Of a stretch of DNA of 21,246 nucleotides, positions 13,776 to 21,246 are shown piece by piece. The position numbers and the translations under genes were made by a program. Each line of letters opens with the position of its first letter. The first letter of the stretch is position 1. Location of the stretch: positions 1 to 21,246 of the forward strand of contig DAOUCU010000101.1 in assembly GCA_034431935.1 (NCBI GenBank), read 5' to 3'. Below the pieces are notes generated by a model, which was not told the DNA's origin, ran no database searches, and saw only the letters and a list, made by a program, of their open reading frames with translations. The DNA is from JBFMDU01 sp034431935 (GTDB lineage: Bacteria > Chloroflexota > Dehalococcoidia > GIF9 > JBFMDU01).

Positions 13776-16700
13776 CTATCCGTTGATGCCGGCGTGGTAT
13801 TCCTGCAGTGACTTGACGTCCGGCTGGTTCTGGCGACGCGCGGCGATGCCTTTGGCCGCGGCCGCGGCTGCAGCCAGCGTCGTCATATAGGGTATTTTGT
13901 ACTTGATGGCATTTTTGCGGATATAGGAGTCGTCATACTGACTCAATTTGCCGGCCGGAGTATTGATGACCAGGTCAATTCCCCGGTTGACTATGGCATC
14001 AACGATGTTGGGGCGCCCCTCGTGGACTTTAAAGATTGGCTCTGCGGGCACGCCGTTGCTGGCCAGGAACCTTTGAGTGCCCGCCGTAGCCTTTATCTTG
14101 AAGCCGAGCGCGGCGAACTGCCTTGCCACCGCAAGTGCCGCCGGCCGGTCACGTTCTGAGACCGTAATCAGCACTGTGCCTTGGGCTGGCAGGAATTGCT
14201 GGGCGGCCTCCTGGGCCTTGAAATAAGCCAGTGGAAATGATTCGGCGATGCCCAGTACCTCACCGGTGGACCTCATCTCGGGCCCGAGTACCGGGTCCAC
14301 CTCGGGGAACATATTGAAGGGGAAGACAGCCTCTTTAACGCCGTAGTGCGGTATCTCGCGCCGCCTGAGACCGAGTTCGCCGAGCTTCTTGCCCATCATA
14401 AGCTGTGTTGCCAGGCGGGCCATGGAGACATTGCATACCTTGGAGACCAGGGGCACCGTCCGTGACGCTCTCGGGTTAGCTTCAAAGACGTAGACTACGT
14501 CCTTGCAAATGGCCATCTGGACGTTGATGAGGCCGCATACTTTCAGTTCCCGGGCAATTTTCCTGGTGTAGTTCTCGATTGTGTTCAGATGTTTTTCCGG
14601 TATCGTCACCGGCGGAATGACGCAGGCGGCATCACCTGAATGGACGCCAGCCTGCTCGATGTGCTCCATGATAGCGGGCACGAAAGCTTCACCGCCCTCG
14701 GCCAGAGCATCGGCCTCGGTTTCGGTAGCATTTTCAAGATACTTGTCAACAAGTATCGGGCGTTCCGGGGTCACACCGACGGCCGCAGTTACGTACTCCC
14801 GCAGCATCTCCTCGTCATAGACAATCTCCATGCCACGTCCTCCCAGGACGTAGGAAGGACGGACCATCAGCGGATAACCAATACGCTTGGCGACATCGAG
14901 AGCTTCTTCGAGATTAGCCGCCATTCCTGATTCGGGCATAGGTATGCCGATTCTGTCCATCATTTCTCGGAAACGCCCGCGGTCGTTGGCCAGGTCAATA
15001 TCGTCATGGGTGGTCCCCAGAATGCGTACGCCAGCTTTGGCCAGTTCGCCGGAGATATTTAACGGTGTCTGGCCTCCAAACTGGATGATGACGCCTTCCG
15101 GCTTCTCCTTTTCGTAGATGCTCAGGATGTCCTCGACCGTCAGGGGTTCAAAATACAGCTTATCGGAAGTGTCGTAGTCGGTGGAAACCGTTTCGGGATT
15201 GCAGTTGACCATGATTGTCTCGTAGCCCATTTCACGCAGGGCCCAGGCTGAGTGGACGCAGCAGTAGTCAAATTCAATGCCCTGCCCAATGCGGTTGGGG
15301 CCGCCGCCCAGAACCATTACCTTCTTGCGCTGGCTCGACGGCACCCTGTCCGGTCCGTTATAAGTCGAATAATAGTATGCGGCATTCTCGACACCGCTGA
15401 CCGGTACGCTGTCCCAGGCTTCGACCACTCCCAGCGACTTGCGCCTTTCACGGATGTCTCTTTCCGGTATCCCGAGTATCTGACCGAGGTAACGGTCGGC
15501 AAAGCCGTCCTTTTTAGCCTTAATGAGCAGGTCATCGGGTGGCAGGCGGCCTTTGAACTTAAGCAGTTCTTCCTCCAGTTCAACCAGCTCCTTCATCTGC
15601 TGAATGAACCAGGGCTTGATATAGGTCTTTTCGTGCAACTGCTGGACACTGGCGCCCTTGCGCAGGGCCTCGTACATGATGAATTGGCGCTCGCTGGTGG
15701 GCCGGTTCAACAGGCTCATAAGTTCGTCCAGCGGCCTCCTGTTGTAGTCTTTAGCAAAACCGAGCCCGTAGCGGCCGATTTCGAGGGAGCGGATGGCCTT
15801 CTGGAAGGCCTCTTTGTAGGTCTTGCCAATACTCATCACCTCACCCACGGCACGCATCTGGGTGCCGAGTCGGTCCTCGGCATTGCGGAACTTCTCAAAC
15901 GCCCAGCGGGAGAATTTGACGACCACGTAGTCGCCGGTTGGCTCATACTTATCGAGCGTGCCTGCCCGCCAGTAGGGGAGCTCGTCGAGCGTCAGTCCGC
16001 ACGCCAGCAATGCCGAAATGCGGGCAATAGGGAAGCCGGTCGCTTTGGAGGCCAGAGCCGAAGAGCGTGAAGTGCGCGGGTTGATTTCAATAACCACGAC
16101 ACGGCCCGTCTTCGGGTTGTGGGCAAACTGGATGTTACAACCACCGATGATTTTGACCGCTTCCATGATGCGGTATGAGGCGTCCTGGAGTTTCTTCTGG
16201 AGGTCCGGGGCGATGGTAAGCATCGGGGCTACACAGTAGGAATCGCCGGTGTGCACACCCATAGCATCGACATTTTCGATGAAGCACACGGTAATCATCT
16301 GGTTCTTGGAATCGCGCAGGACCTCAAGCTCAAGCTCTTCCCATCCTTCGACCGACTCCTCTATGAGCACCTGTCCGATACGGCTGGCGGCCAGGCCGCG
16401 GCTGACAACGGTACGGAACTCCTCCATGTTGTATACAAGTCCGCCGCCGGTACCTCCGAGTGTGTATGCAGGGCGGATAACTGCCGGCAGACCGATATCG
16501 GCGACTATTTTTTCCGCCTCGTCCTGATTGTAGGCTATCTGGCTCCGTGGAAGGTCGAGCCCGAGAGATTTCATGGTATCTTTGAAAGCCAGCCGGTCCT
16601 CGCCGCGCTTAATAGCATCGATGTCAACGCCTATAATTCGTACGTTATACCTGTCGAGCACGCCTGCCTGTTTCAGGTCCGAACTCAGGTTAAGTCCGGT

Positions 16701-16979
16701 CTGCCCACCGAGGTTCGGCAGGAGTGAGTCCGGGCGCTCCTTCTCTATAATTCTGGTCAGCGATTCGACGGTCAGCGGCTCGATGTAGGTGGCATCGGCC
16801 ATACCCGGGTCGGTCATGATGGTCGCCGGATTGGAGTTTACCAGCACAACCTTATAGCCCAGCGAGCGCAGTGCCTTGCAGGCCTGGGTGCCGGAGTAAT
16901 CGAACTCGCAGGCTTGCCCGATAACGATGGGCCCGGAGCCGATGATCAGCACTTTTTTAATATCATTGCGTCTTGGCAT
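13776..16979 (-). CDS. carB: carbamoyl-phosphate synthase large subunit
   Basis: Makes carbamoyl phosphate from bicarbonate, ATP and glutamine-derived ammonia for arginine and pyrimidine synthesis, working with the glutaminase subunit CarA. The 1067 residues are full length. The N-terminal ATP-grasp half starts KKVLIIGSGPIVIGQACEFDYSGTQACKAL. The oligomerisation region is at about 400-550. The second ATP-grasp half begins KKVMVLGGGPNRIGQGIEFDY near 555. The C-terminal MGS-like allosteric domain spans about 935-1067, and its phosphate-binding text ATAGTQRFL and VINTPAG is typical of UMP/IMP-responsive enzymes. AAAGGGG (16987-16993) is 7 bases before the ATG. It has its own promoter and a leader of about 144 nt. 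carA is not adjacent and must be elsewhere. Confidence 0.97.
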   Translation of the reverse strand: MPRRNDIKKVLIIGSGPIVIGQACEFDYSGTQACKALRSLGYKVVLVNSNPATIMTDPGMADATYIEPLTVESLTRIIEKERPDSLLPNLGGQTGLNLSSDLKQAGVLDRYNVRIIGVDIDAIKRGEDRLAFKDTMKSLGLDLPRSQIAYNQDEAEKIVADIGLPAVIRPAYTLGGTGGGLVYNMEEFRTVVSRGLAASRIGQVLIEESVEGWEELELEVLRDSKNQMITVCFIENVDAMGVHTGDSYCVAPMLTIAPDLQKKLQDASYRIMEAVKIIGGCNIQFAHNPKTGRVVVIEINPRTSRSSALASKATGFPIARISALLACGLTLDELPYWRAGTLDKYEPTGDYVVVKFSRWAFEKFRNAEDRLGTQMRAVGEVMSIGKTYKEAFQKAIRSLEIGRYGLGFAKDYNRRPLDELMSLLNRPTSERQFIMYEALRKGASVQQLHEKTYIKPWFIQQMKELVELEEELLKFKGRLPPDDLLIKAKKDGFADRYLGQILGIPERDIRERRKSLGVVEAWDSVPVSGVENAAYYYSTYNGPDRVPSSQRKKVMVLGGGPNRIGQGIEFDYCCVHSAWALREMGYETIMVNCNPETVSTDYDTSDKLYFEPLTVEDILSIYEKEKPEGVIIQFGGQTPLNISGELAKAGVRILGTTHDDIDLANDRGRFREMMDRIGIPMPESGMAANLEEALDVAKRIGYPLMVRPSYVLGGRGMEIVYDEEMLREYVTAAVGVTPERPILVDKYLENATETEADALAEGGEAFVPAIMEHIEQAGVHSGDAACVIPPVTIPEKHLNTIENYTRKIARELKVCGLINVQMAICKDVVYVFEANPRASRTVPLVSKVCNVSMARLATQLMMGKKLGELGLRRREIPHYGVKEAVFPFNMFPEVDPVLGPEMRSTGEVLGIAESFPLAYFKAQEAAQQFLPAQGTVLITVSERDRPAALAVARQFAALGFKIKATAGTQRFLASNGVPAEPIFKVHEGRPNIVDAIVNRGIDLVINTPAGKLSQYDDSYIRKNAIKYKIPYMTTLAAAAAAAKGIAARRQNQPDVKSLQEYHAGING

Positions 16980-17009
16980 GTTAAGACCCCTTTATAGCAG
17001 CTCTTGGAG

Positions 17010-17029
17010 CCATACGAATGCCGGTATGG
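17010..17029 (-). promoter_or_regulatory. hairpin in the carB leader
   Basis: CCATAC and GTATGG (17010-17015 and 17024-17029) are perfect 6-base arms around an 8-base loop. They lie about 30 bases ahead of the carB start codon in the predicted leader. No T-run follows and no PyrR-site consensus is visible, so any control of carB by this structure is conjecture. Confidence 0.3.
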
Positions 17030-17129
17030 GGCAATTGTGCTGGTGAAAGCCATATCTGTGCTAAGTCAGTATTGTTATGGATATGAGGGTTAGGCAATCA
17101 GCATCATTTCGTTGGGAATACTTTGTCGA

Positions 17130-17158
17130 ATGTTACCGTTTGTATGACGAATGGTCAA
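17130..17158 (-). promoter_or_regulatory. promoter of carB
   Basis: On the minus strand, TTGACC (17158 to 17153) and TAACAT (17135 to 17130) lie 17 bases apart. Start is expected near 17123. The -10 hexamer and spacing are identical to those of the receiver-zincin promoter. Confidence 0.65.
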
Positions 17159-17197
17159 TAGGATTCCGAAAAGAACGATGAAAAACAATCATAATAC

Positions 17198-17278
17198 GGA
17201 AACAGGCAACTGTTTTCCTTCATGACGGGATACCTACGGGTCGTGCCCTGCAAGGCCGTGTGTTATCATTCTGTTTCC
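17198..17278 (+). promoter_or_regulatory. repeated CTGTTT(T)CC half-sites upstream of the DUF362 gene
   Basis: GGAAACAG (17198-17205) and CTGTTTTCC (17210-17218) form an imperfect dyad with one extra T. CTGTTTCC recurs at 17271-17278, directly against the start codon. The arrangement could be operator DNA for the divergent promoters, but the arms are short and no cognate regulator is known. Confidence 0.3.
17261..17269 (+). promoter_or_regulatory. extended -10 promoter giving a nearly leaderless DUF362 mRNA
   Basis: TGT-TATCAT is an extended -10 element. Its -35 region (17241-17246) is poor, as expected when the extended element dominates. Transcription would begin near 17276, only a few bases before ATG 17280. 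No Shine-Dalgarno precedes that ATG. Confidence 0.4.
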
Positions 17279-17279
17279 G

Positions 17280-18443
17280 ATGGGTATGACGCAGGTGGCC
17301 ATTGTCAGAGTCGATGGGGACTGCAGTTCCGGTATTGAGCGGGCGATGGGAATGGTTGGGCTGGAGCCGGTAAAATGCGGTGACACCGTTCTCATTAAGC
17401 CGAACTTAGTAGAACCGGCGGCTCCGGACAGCGGTCAGGTAACCAGCCTCCACGTCATTGAGGGAGCCGTCCGCTACTGCCGTGACCACGGTGCGCGCCG
17501 TATCATCATCGGTGAAGGGCCCGGCTACTACCAGCCGCAGACGTGTCTCCGGGAGTGCTTCACCATGACCGGCGTTGATGAGCTTGCCAGGCGCCTCGGC
17601 GTTGAATGGGTGCTCTTTGATGAGCATCCGTTCCGGCATGTCAGGGGCGTCCCCGGTGTCACTCCGGACGACTTCCGGGTGACGCGGTTTGTCTTTGAAT
17701 GCGATTGCCTCATTAATCTGCCGGTGCTTAAGACCCACTATCTGACCGGCGTCAGCCTGTCGATGAAGAACCTTAAAGGCTGTCTCAAGCGGGAGGATAA
17801 ACCGCAGTTCCACTGGCATGACCTCAGTCGGGCCGTGGTCGAGCTTTGCCGTATTATCCGGCCGCAGGTGAATGTGATTGACGCTACCGCGAAGCGTGTT
17901 GTGCGCCAATTGGGCTCTGGCTATAACATTGAAGACAGGACGGCTGGCGGCGGGCTTCTCATCGCGGGTTCCGATATTGTAGCGGTGGATGCTGTCGGCT
18001 CAGCGCTGATGGGGCTGGACCCTGACGGGGTGCGCATGATTAGGGAGGGCGCCCGTGTCGGGCTTGGCGAAGCCAGTCTGGCCAGGATTGAGGTTGTCGG
18101 AGAACAACTAAAGCGGCTGAAGTTCCGCGTCCCTCTCCCTCAGGATGACTTGCAGAGATTTTTCCCGGGGCTTCGTCTTCTCGGAGCGGACAACGCCTGC
18201 AGCGGCTGTCTTTTGCCGCTGATATACGAACTGCTGGCGCTGGGGGAGCGGGGTGCCAGGCTTGAGGGGTCTCTGGTGATTATTCTCGGGAAGAACACGG
18301 GACTCGAGTCCCGGCAGACCGACGTTGTGGTTGGAGATTGCGCTATCAGCAGCCAGGCCATCGGGACATTTCGGGTTGCCGGTTGTCCTCCGTCGCGCGT
18401 TGAACTCAGGAGGGAGCTTCTGAGGTATCTCAGGCAATCTTAA
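17280..18443 (+). CDS. DUF362 domain-containing protein
   Basis: A 387-residue protein recognisable as DUF362 by GDTVLIKPNLV near residue 35, VIEGAVRYCRDHGARRIIIGEGPG, DCLINLPVLKTHYLTGVSLSMKNLKGCL, and IVAVDAVGSALMGLDP. Unlike many members it has no C-terminal 2x[4Fe-4S] ferredoxin domain. There is one CxxC pair, C307 and C310 (NACSGC), which could bind metal or form a disulphide. No signal peptide or membrane helix is evident. The biochemical function of the family is not established well enough for me to assign one. ATG 17280 and ATG 17286 are both possible starts, and neither has a Shine-Dalgarno. The gene is divergent from carB and overlaps the convergent phosphoesterase by 4 bases at its stop. 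Confidence 0.85.
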   Translation: MGMTQVAIVRVDGDCSSGIERAMGMVGLEPVKCGDTVLIKPNLVEPAAPDSGQVTSLHVIEGAVRYCRDHGARRIIIGEGPGYYQPQTCLRECFTMTGVDELARRLGVEWVLFDEHPFRHVRGVPGVTPDDFRVTRFVFECDCLINLPVLKTHYLTGVSLSMKNLKGCLKREDKPQFHWHDLSRAVVELCRIIRPQVNVIDATAKRVVRQLGSGYNIEDRTAGGGLLIAGSDIVAVDAVGSALMGLDPDGVRMIREGARVGLGEASLARIEVVGEQLKRLKFRVPLPQDDLQRFFPGLRLLGADNACSGCLLPLIYELLALGERGARLEGSLVIILGKNTGLESRQTDVVVGDCAISSQAIGTFRVAGCPPSRVELRRELLRYLRQS

Positions 18444-19834
18444 CGCGGCACGGTCAAAGCCTTGAGCGTTTTGCCGTCGGCGTCTCTGAAAATGACCTCG
18501 GCGCTGGGGCCAAGAGTGACATCGACGTAACCGTACTGCCCCTGCGCGTACCAGATGCTGGCCGGGGAGATATAGGTGCGGGGTGGGTCGGGTATGCCGC
18601 CGAAGGCCCCGCAGATGACAAAGGTGACACCGTTCCTCTGGAGAAGTTCGAGCTGATGGGCATGACCGGAGAAGACCAGGTCGACATCATACTTTTCGAA
18701 GAGAGGTACGATTTCCCGGATTGCGGTTTTATCATCGTACCGTGGATACCAGCCGTAAACGCCACCGGAAGCATAATAGTAGGCGTGACTGATGACCACG
18801 GTCCAATCATCTGGAGGTATCGTCGCAAGTTCTCTTTCAAGCCATGCTTTTCGGTCCGGGGGAACGCCGTCACCATTCCATTCCCGGTCGAGCATAAAGA
18901 AGTGGGCGCCGCCAACGTCCACCCGCCGCCACAGCGGGCCGGTCCGGTTATCGGTGCTCAGGTAGTCCTGGAAACGTCGAAGCCCGCCCATGATAGCATC
19001 GTGGTTTCCTGCGGCGAACAGCGATGGGATGGATGACGTGCATGAGGTGACTGTCGAGAGGGCCTCCTGCCAGTGGAAGTCGTTGTAGCCGTGTTCAACG
19101 AGGTCGCCGGTGAAAAGGAAGAGCGAGAACTTACCTTGAGGCGCAGCTATTTGCCTCAACATTTTGGCGGTAAGGTCCGGCCTGTTATTGCCGGCGCCGA
19201 AATGGGCATCGGAGGCAACGGCGAAGCGCAGCGGCTGTCCCTTCGGAGGAGTGCGAAAACGCCGTATTTCACCATGATTTATCTGGTAGCTCACCTCTGC
19301 GTCGTATGGCAGATCGTTCAGGATGAAGCGGTGGGAACTGACCGGGATGCTTTCGGAAATAACTCTGCTGGATGTGCCGGTGTCCCACCTTAGGGTATTG
19401 ATAGATGGTTGTTGCGTCCAGAAGGTTACCGCAATATCGGGTACACCGTTGTTGCCTGTCCGGTCGAGTACCAGCAACTGGACCGGTTTGTCGCCGGTCT
19501 CAGTGAGGCTGTAGCCGCCAAAATAGGAGAACCCGGTTATCGGCAACAGGACACCGAAGACGGCCAGCACCGCCGCGGTCAGGCTCAAAGGGGGGTGGGT
19601 GGATGATTTCCTGCCTGGTCGGGCGTTGATGCCTGTCAGGACGGCCGGCACGAGGCTGAACAGCACCAGAAAGGCAAGCGCTGGCTGTAACGGTACGGTG
19701 ACACGGTAAAAGCCGATGGTATTGTGAAAGCTGAGCGACCATGCCAGCATCGCCGTGGTAAGTATTGGGGCGGCAATGACTAGAGCAAGCCGGATAGGGT
19801 GCTGGTTTATGTGTGAATGGCGTGTGACGGTCAT
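18440..19834 (-). CDS. membrane-anchored metallophosphoesterase (purple acid phosphatase-like)
   Basis: A 464-residue calcineurin-like phosphoesterase. Three predicted membrane helices at about 15-35, 48-70 and 84-104 anchor it. A fibronectin-III-like domain (about 115-195, with AVTFWTQQPS and FRTPPKG) follows, as in purple acid phosphatases. The dimetal site is complete: D209 and H211 (SDAHFG), D244 (GDLVEHG), N277 and H278 (GNHD), H350 (ISHAYYY), H391 and H393 (SGHAHQ). The positive-inside pattern does not settle topology, but the family context suggests the catalytic domain faces outside. The substrate is unknown. It lies 39 bases after the MFS gene on the same strand and probably shares its transcript. 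No clear Shine-Dalgarno is present. The stop shares the TTAA at 18440-18443 with the DUF362 gene. Confidence 0.88.
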   Translation of the reverse strand: MTVTRHSHINQHPIRLALVIAAPILTTAMLAWSLSFHNTIGFYRVTVPLQPALAFLVLFSLVPAVLTGINARPGRKSSTHPPLSLTAAVLAVFGVLLPITGFSYFGGYSLTETGDKPVQLLVLDRTGNNGVPDIAVTFWTQQPSINTLRWDTGTSSRVISESIPVSSHRFILNDLPYDAEVSYQINHGEIRRFRTPPKGQPLRFAVASDAHFGAGNNRPDLTAKMLRQIAAPQGKFSLFLFTGDLVEHGYNDFHWQEALSTVTSCTSSIPSLFAAGNHDAIMGGLRRFQDYLSTDNRTGPLWRRVDVGGAHFFMLDREWNGDGVPPDRKAWLERELATIPPDDWTVVISHAYYYASGGVYGWYPRYDDKTAIREIVPLFEKYDVDLVFSGHAHQLELLQRNGVTFVICGAFGGIPDPPRTYISPASIWYAQGQYGYVDVTLGPSAEVIFRDADGKTLKALTVPR

Positions 19835-19873
19835 ACGGGCATTGCATCGCAGACTATTTCGATGGTTCTGTGG

Positions 19874-21142
19874 TCAGGTTGTCGGCGGTGCGCCTGGCGG
19901 TTGGTGCTCCATCCGCGTGGTGCCGGCAGGCTGGTATTTTCGCGTGAACACTCCGAACAGTCCGATCCCCAGTGCTACCATGAAGGCGGCGAAATAGAAG
20001 ACCGGCTCGGTACCGCCGGCAATCTGCTGCACGATGCCTCCGAGGAATGGACCGCCGGCCTGTCCGATGCTGATGGCTACTGAAGTCAGTGCCATGACTG
20101 AAGCCATGCCGTGGCGGCGGCCTTCGCCAACTGAGAGCGCCGATGACGCTGGCGTCATTACCGATGAAGTAAGGCCGGCGATGACGGCAATAACCATTAA
20201 CTGCCAGAAGTTCCGGGCGAACGGAGCGGAGGCCATGAAGGCAACGATAATACAGCCGCCACCGATGACCAGAGTCCGCCGGCTGACCTTACTGCGGAAG
20301 CGGTCGGTCAACCTGCCGAAGGGGGCCTGCAACAGGGCGGACAGGGCTACCTGAGTGGTGAGGAGCGTGCCGGTCTCGCCGGTGCTGAGCCCCAGCGTAA
20401 GACCGCCATATATCGGGATGAACGAGAAGAAGGCGGTACGACCGAGATGCTCGATAGCGTTCAGGCTGAGAATACCGCGCATCATACCGCTTTGCCACAT
20501 GCTCCGGAAGGACGGTCTTGGCCGCCCCCTGCCATGCATAAGACTTTCCGGCAGGAAGACAAAGACTGTGATAGCCCCTATCAGATTAAGCAAGCTCATG
20601 GCCCCGAAGGCGGCGACAAAGCCGGTGTCGAAAGTACCGAAAAGCGGCGGCATTTTTGAAAAGTACTGGTAGAGGAGACCGCCAATCAGCGGCCCGCCGC
20701 CGATGCCCCCGAAGAAGGCGGCGTTGTAGTAGCCCTGCCAGGTGCCCTCTTCGCCTCTGGGCGACATCTCCCCGACATAGGCTTTGGCTACTGGTATTAC
20801 CAGGCCCCCGGCGGCCCCGTGGACCACCCGCACCAGCATCAATTGCCAGGCTTCCTGCACTACCATATAGAAAAGCGACATAAAGGCATAGAAAAGCAGG
20901 CCGCTCCCCAGGACAACTTTCCGGCCATGCTTATCTGAGAGACGGGCGATGAAGGGCATAAATACCGCCTTGGAGGCGGCATAGCCGGCCATGAGTGCGC
21001 CAATCCAGATGCCAGTGGCGCCGAGGTCGCGGGCATAGACCGGCATAAGCGGGGAGATGATGCCCATGCCCAGCATGGCGGCAAAAACCGAAAGGGCAAT
21101 AACCGGAAAGACCCGCTTTATCGATGTTTGTCCATTATTCAT
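19874..21142 (-). CDS. major facilitator superfamily transporter
   Basis: From ATG 21142 this is a 422-residue polytopic inner-membrane protein with about 12 hydrophobic segments. The MFS loop 2-3 motif is clear as ARLSDKHGRKVVLGSG after TM2, with a weaker copy in the second half (GRLTDRFRSKVSRR). SPLMPVYARDLGATGIWIGALMAGYAASK and LVRVVHGAAGGLVIPVAKAYVGEM resemble drug/sugar efflux members of the DHA1 group. The substrate cannot be inferred. The frame is open upstream to 21223, but the perfect TATAAT at 21168-21173 lies inside that stretch. A transcript from it would begin near 21161, so ATG 21142 is the better start. No Shine-Dalgarno is visible. The metallophosphoesterase follows in the same direction. 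Confidence 0.9.
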   Translation of the reverse strand: MNNGQTSIKRVFPVIALSVFAAMLGMGIISPLMPVYARDLGATGIWIGALMAGYAASKAVFMPFIARLSDKHGRKVVLGSGLLFYAFMSLFYMVVQEAWQLMLVRVVHGAAGGLVIPVAKAYVGEMSPRGEEGTWQGYYNAAFFGGIGGGPLIGGLLYQYFSKMPPLFGTFDTGFVAAFGAMSLLNLIGAITVFVFLPESLMHGRGRPRPSFRSMWQSGMMRGILSLNAIEHLGRTAFFSFIPIYGGLTLGLSTGETGTLLTTQVALSALLQAPFGRLTDRFRSKVSRRTLVIGGGCIIVAFMASAPFARNFWQLMVIAVIAGLTSSVMTPASSALSVGEGRRHGMASVMALTSVAISIGQAGGPFLGGIVQQIAGGTEPVFYFAAFMVALGIGLFGVFTRKYQPAGTTRMEHQPPGAPPTT

Positions 21143-21167
21143 GGATTTATTCAAGAAGGTTGTGCGA

Positions 21168-21196
21168 ATTATAGTCCTTGCCAAACTGAAAGAGAA
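21168..21196 (-). promoter_or_regulatory. promoter of the MFS-phosphoesterase operon
   Basis: On the minus strand TATAAT (21173 to 21168) is a perfect -10, with TTCTCT (21196 to 21191) 17 bases upstream as a weak -35. The start near 21161 leaves a leader of about 19 nt before ATG 21142. Beyond 21196 to the window end I see no gene. Confidence 0.55.
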
Positions 21197-21246
21197 GTGC
21201 AGGTTGAGACTCTCTCCCATCAAGGGAAACGGGTACAGTAAGAATG

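Noticed and set aside
15252..16070. 272-codon open frame antisense to carB
   Set aside because: No recognisable domain, and it lies entirely within a highly conserved part of carB.
16980..17129. PyrR-type attenuator in the carB leader
   Set aside because: No PyrR-binding consensus and no terminator hairpin with a T-run. Only the 6-bp hairpin at 17010-17029 is visible.
21143..21223. N-terminal extension of the MFS gene from TTG 21223
   Set aside because: A perfect TATAAT lies within this stretch and would start the mRNA downstream of it. MFS homology begins after ATG 21142.

Overview
The window is a GC-rich bacterial chromosome segment dominated by housekeeping genes. Two gene orders, thrS-infC-rpmI-rplT-pheS-pheT and dxr-rseP-ispG-proS, together with a threonyl-tRNA synthetase that lacks its TGS domain, suggest Chloroflexota and most likely a Dehalococcoidia-type organism. 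That assignment is an inference from synteny and protein character, not from a marker search. I saw no tRNA, rRNA, CRISPR array, insertion sequence, integrase, attachment site or replication origin.

Layout. 1-148 (-): 5' end of an FAD-dependent oxidoreductase. 149-423: divergent regulatory region with an attenuator-like terminator just before thrS. 424-6957 (+): thrS, infC (non-canonical AUA start), rpmI, rplT, pheS and pheT, a translation cluster with its own promoter before infC and a long hairpin before pheS. 7042-12178 (-): dxr, rseP, ispG and proS. The first three are joined by two 4-nt GTGA overlaps, and proS has an extra promoter. This unit combines two MEP isoprenoid enzymes, a site-2 protease and prolyl-tRNA synthetase. 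12179-12391: divergent control region with a perfect 7+7 bp inverted repeat. 12392-12808 (+): a receiver-only protein whose phospho-acceptor Asp is Glu. 12855-13640 (-): a canonical stand-alone receiver followed by a small HExxH zincin, behind a TTGACA/TAACAT promoter. 13776-16979 (-): full-length carB. 16980-17279: divergent intergenic region. 17280-18443 (+): a DUF362 protein, probably read from a nearly leaderless mRNA. 18440-21142 (-): an MFS transporter followed by a membrane-anchored metallophosphoesterase. The phosphoesterase and the DUF362 gene overlap tail-to-tail in a shared TTAA.

How the genes relate. The left half supplies translation: three aminoacyl-tRNA synthetases by gene (Thr, Phe in two subunits, Pro), IF3, L35 and L20. 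The centre supplies isoprenoid precursors and regulated membrane proteolysis. The right half holds pyrimidine/arginine precursor synthesis (carB) and less specific accessory genes. The signals most worth testing are regulatory: the thrS leader with two mutually exclusive foldings, the AUA start of infC, the degenerate receiver next to a palindrome, and the leaderless DUF362 transcript. I did not find a clearly new multi-gene system.
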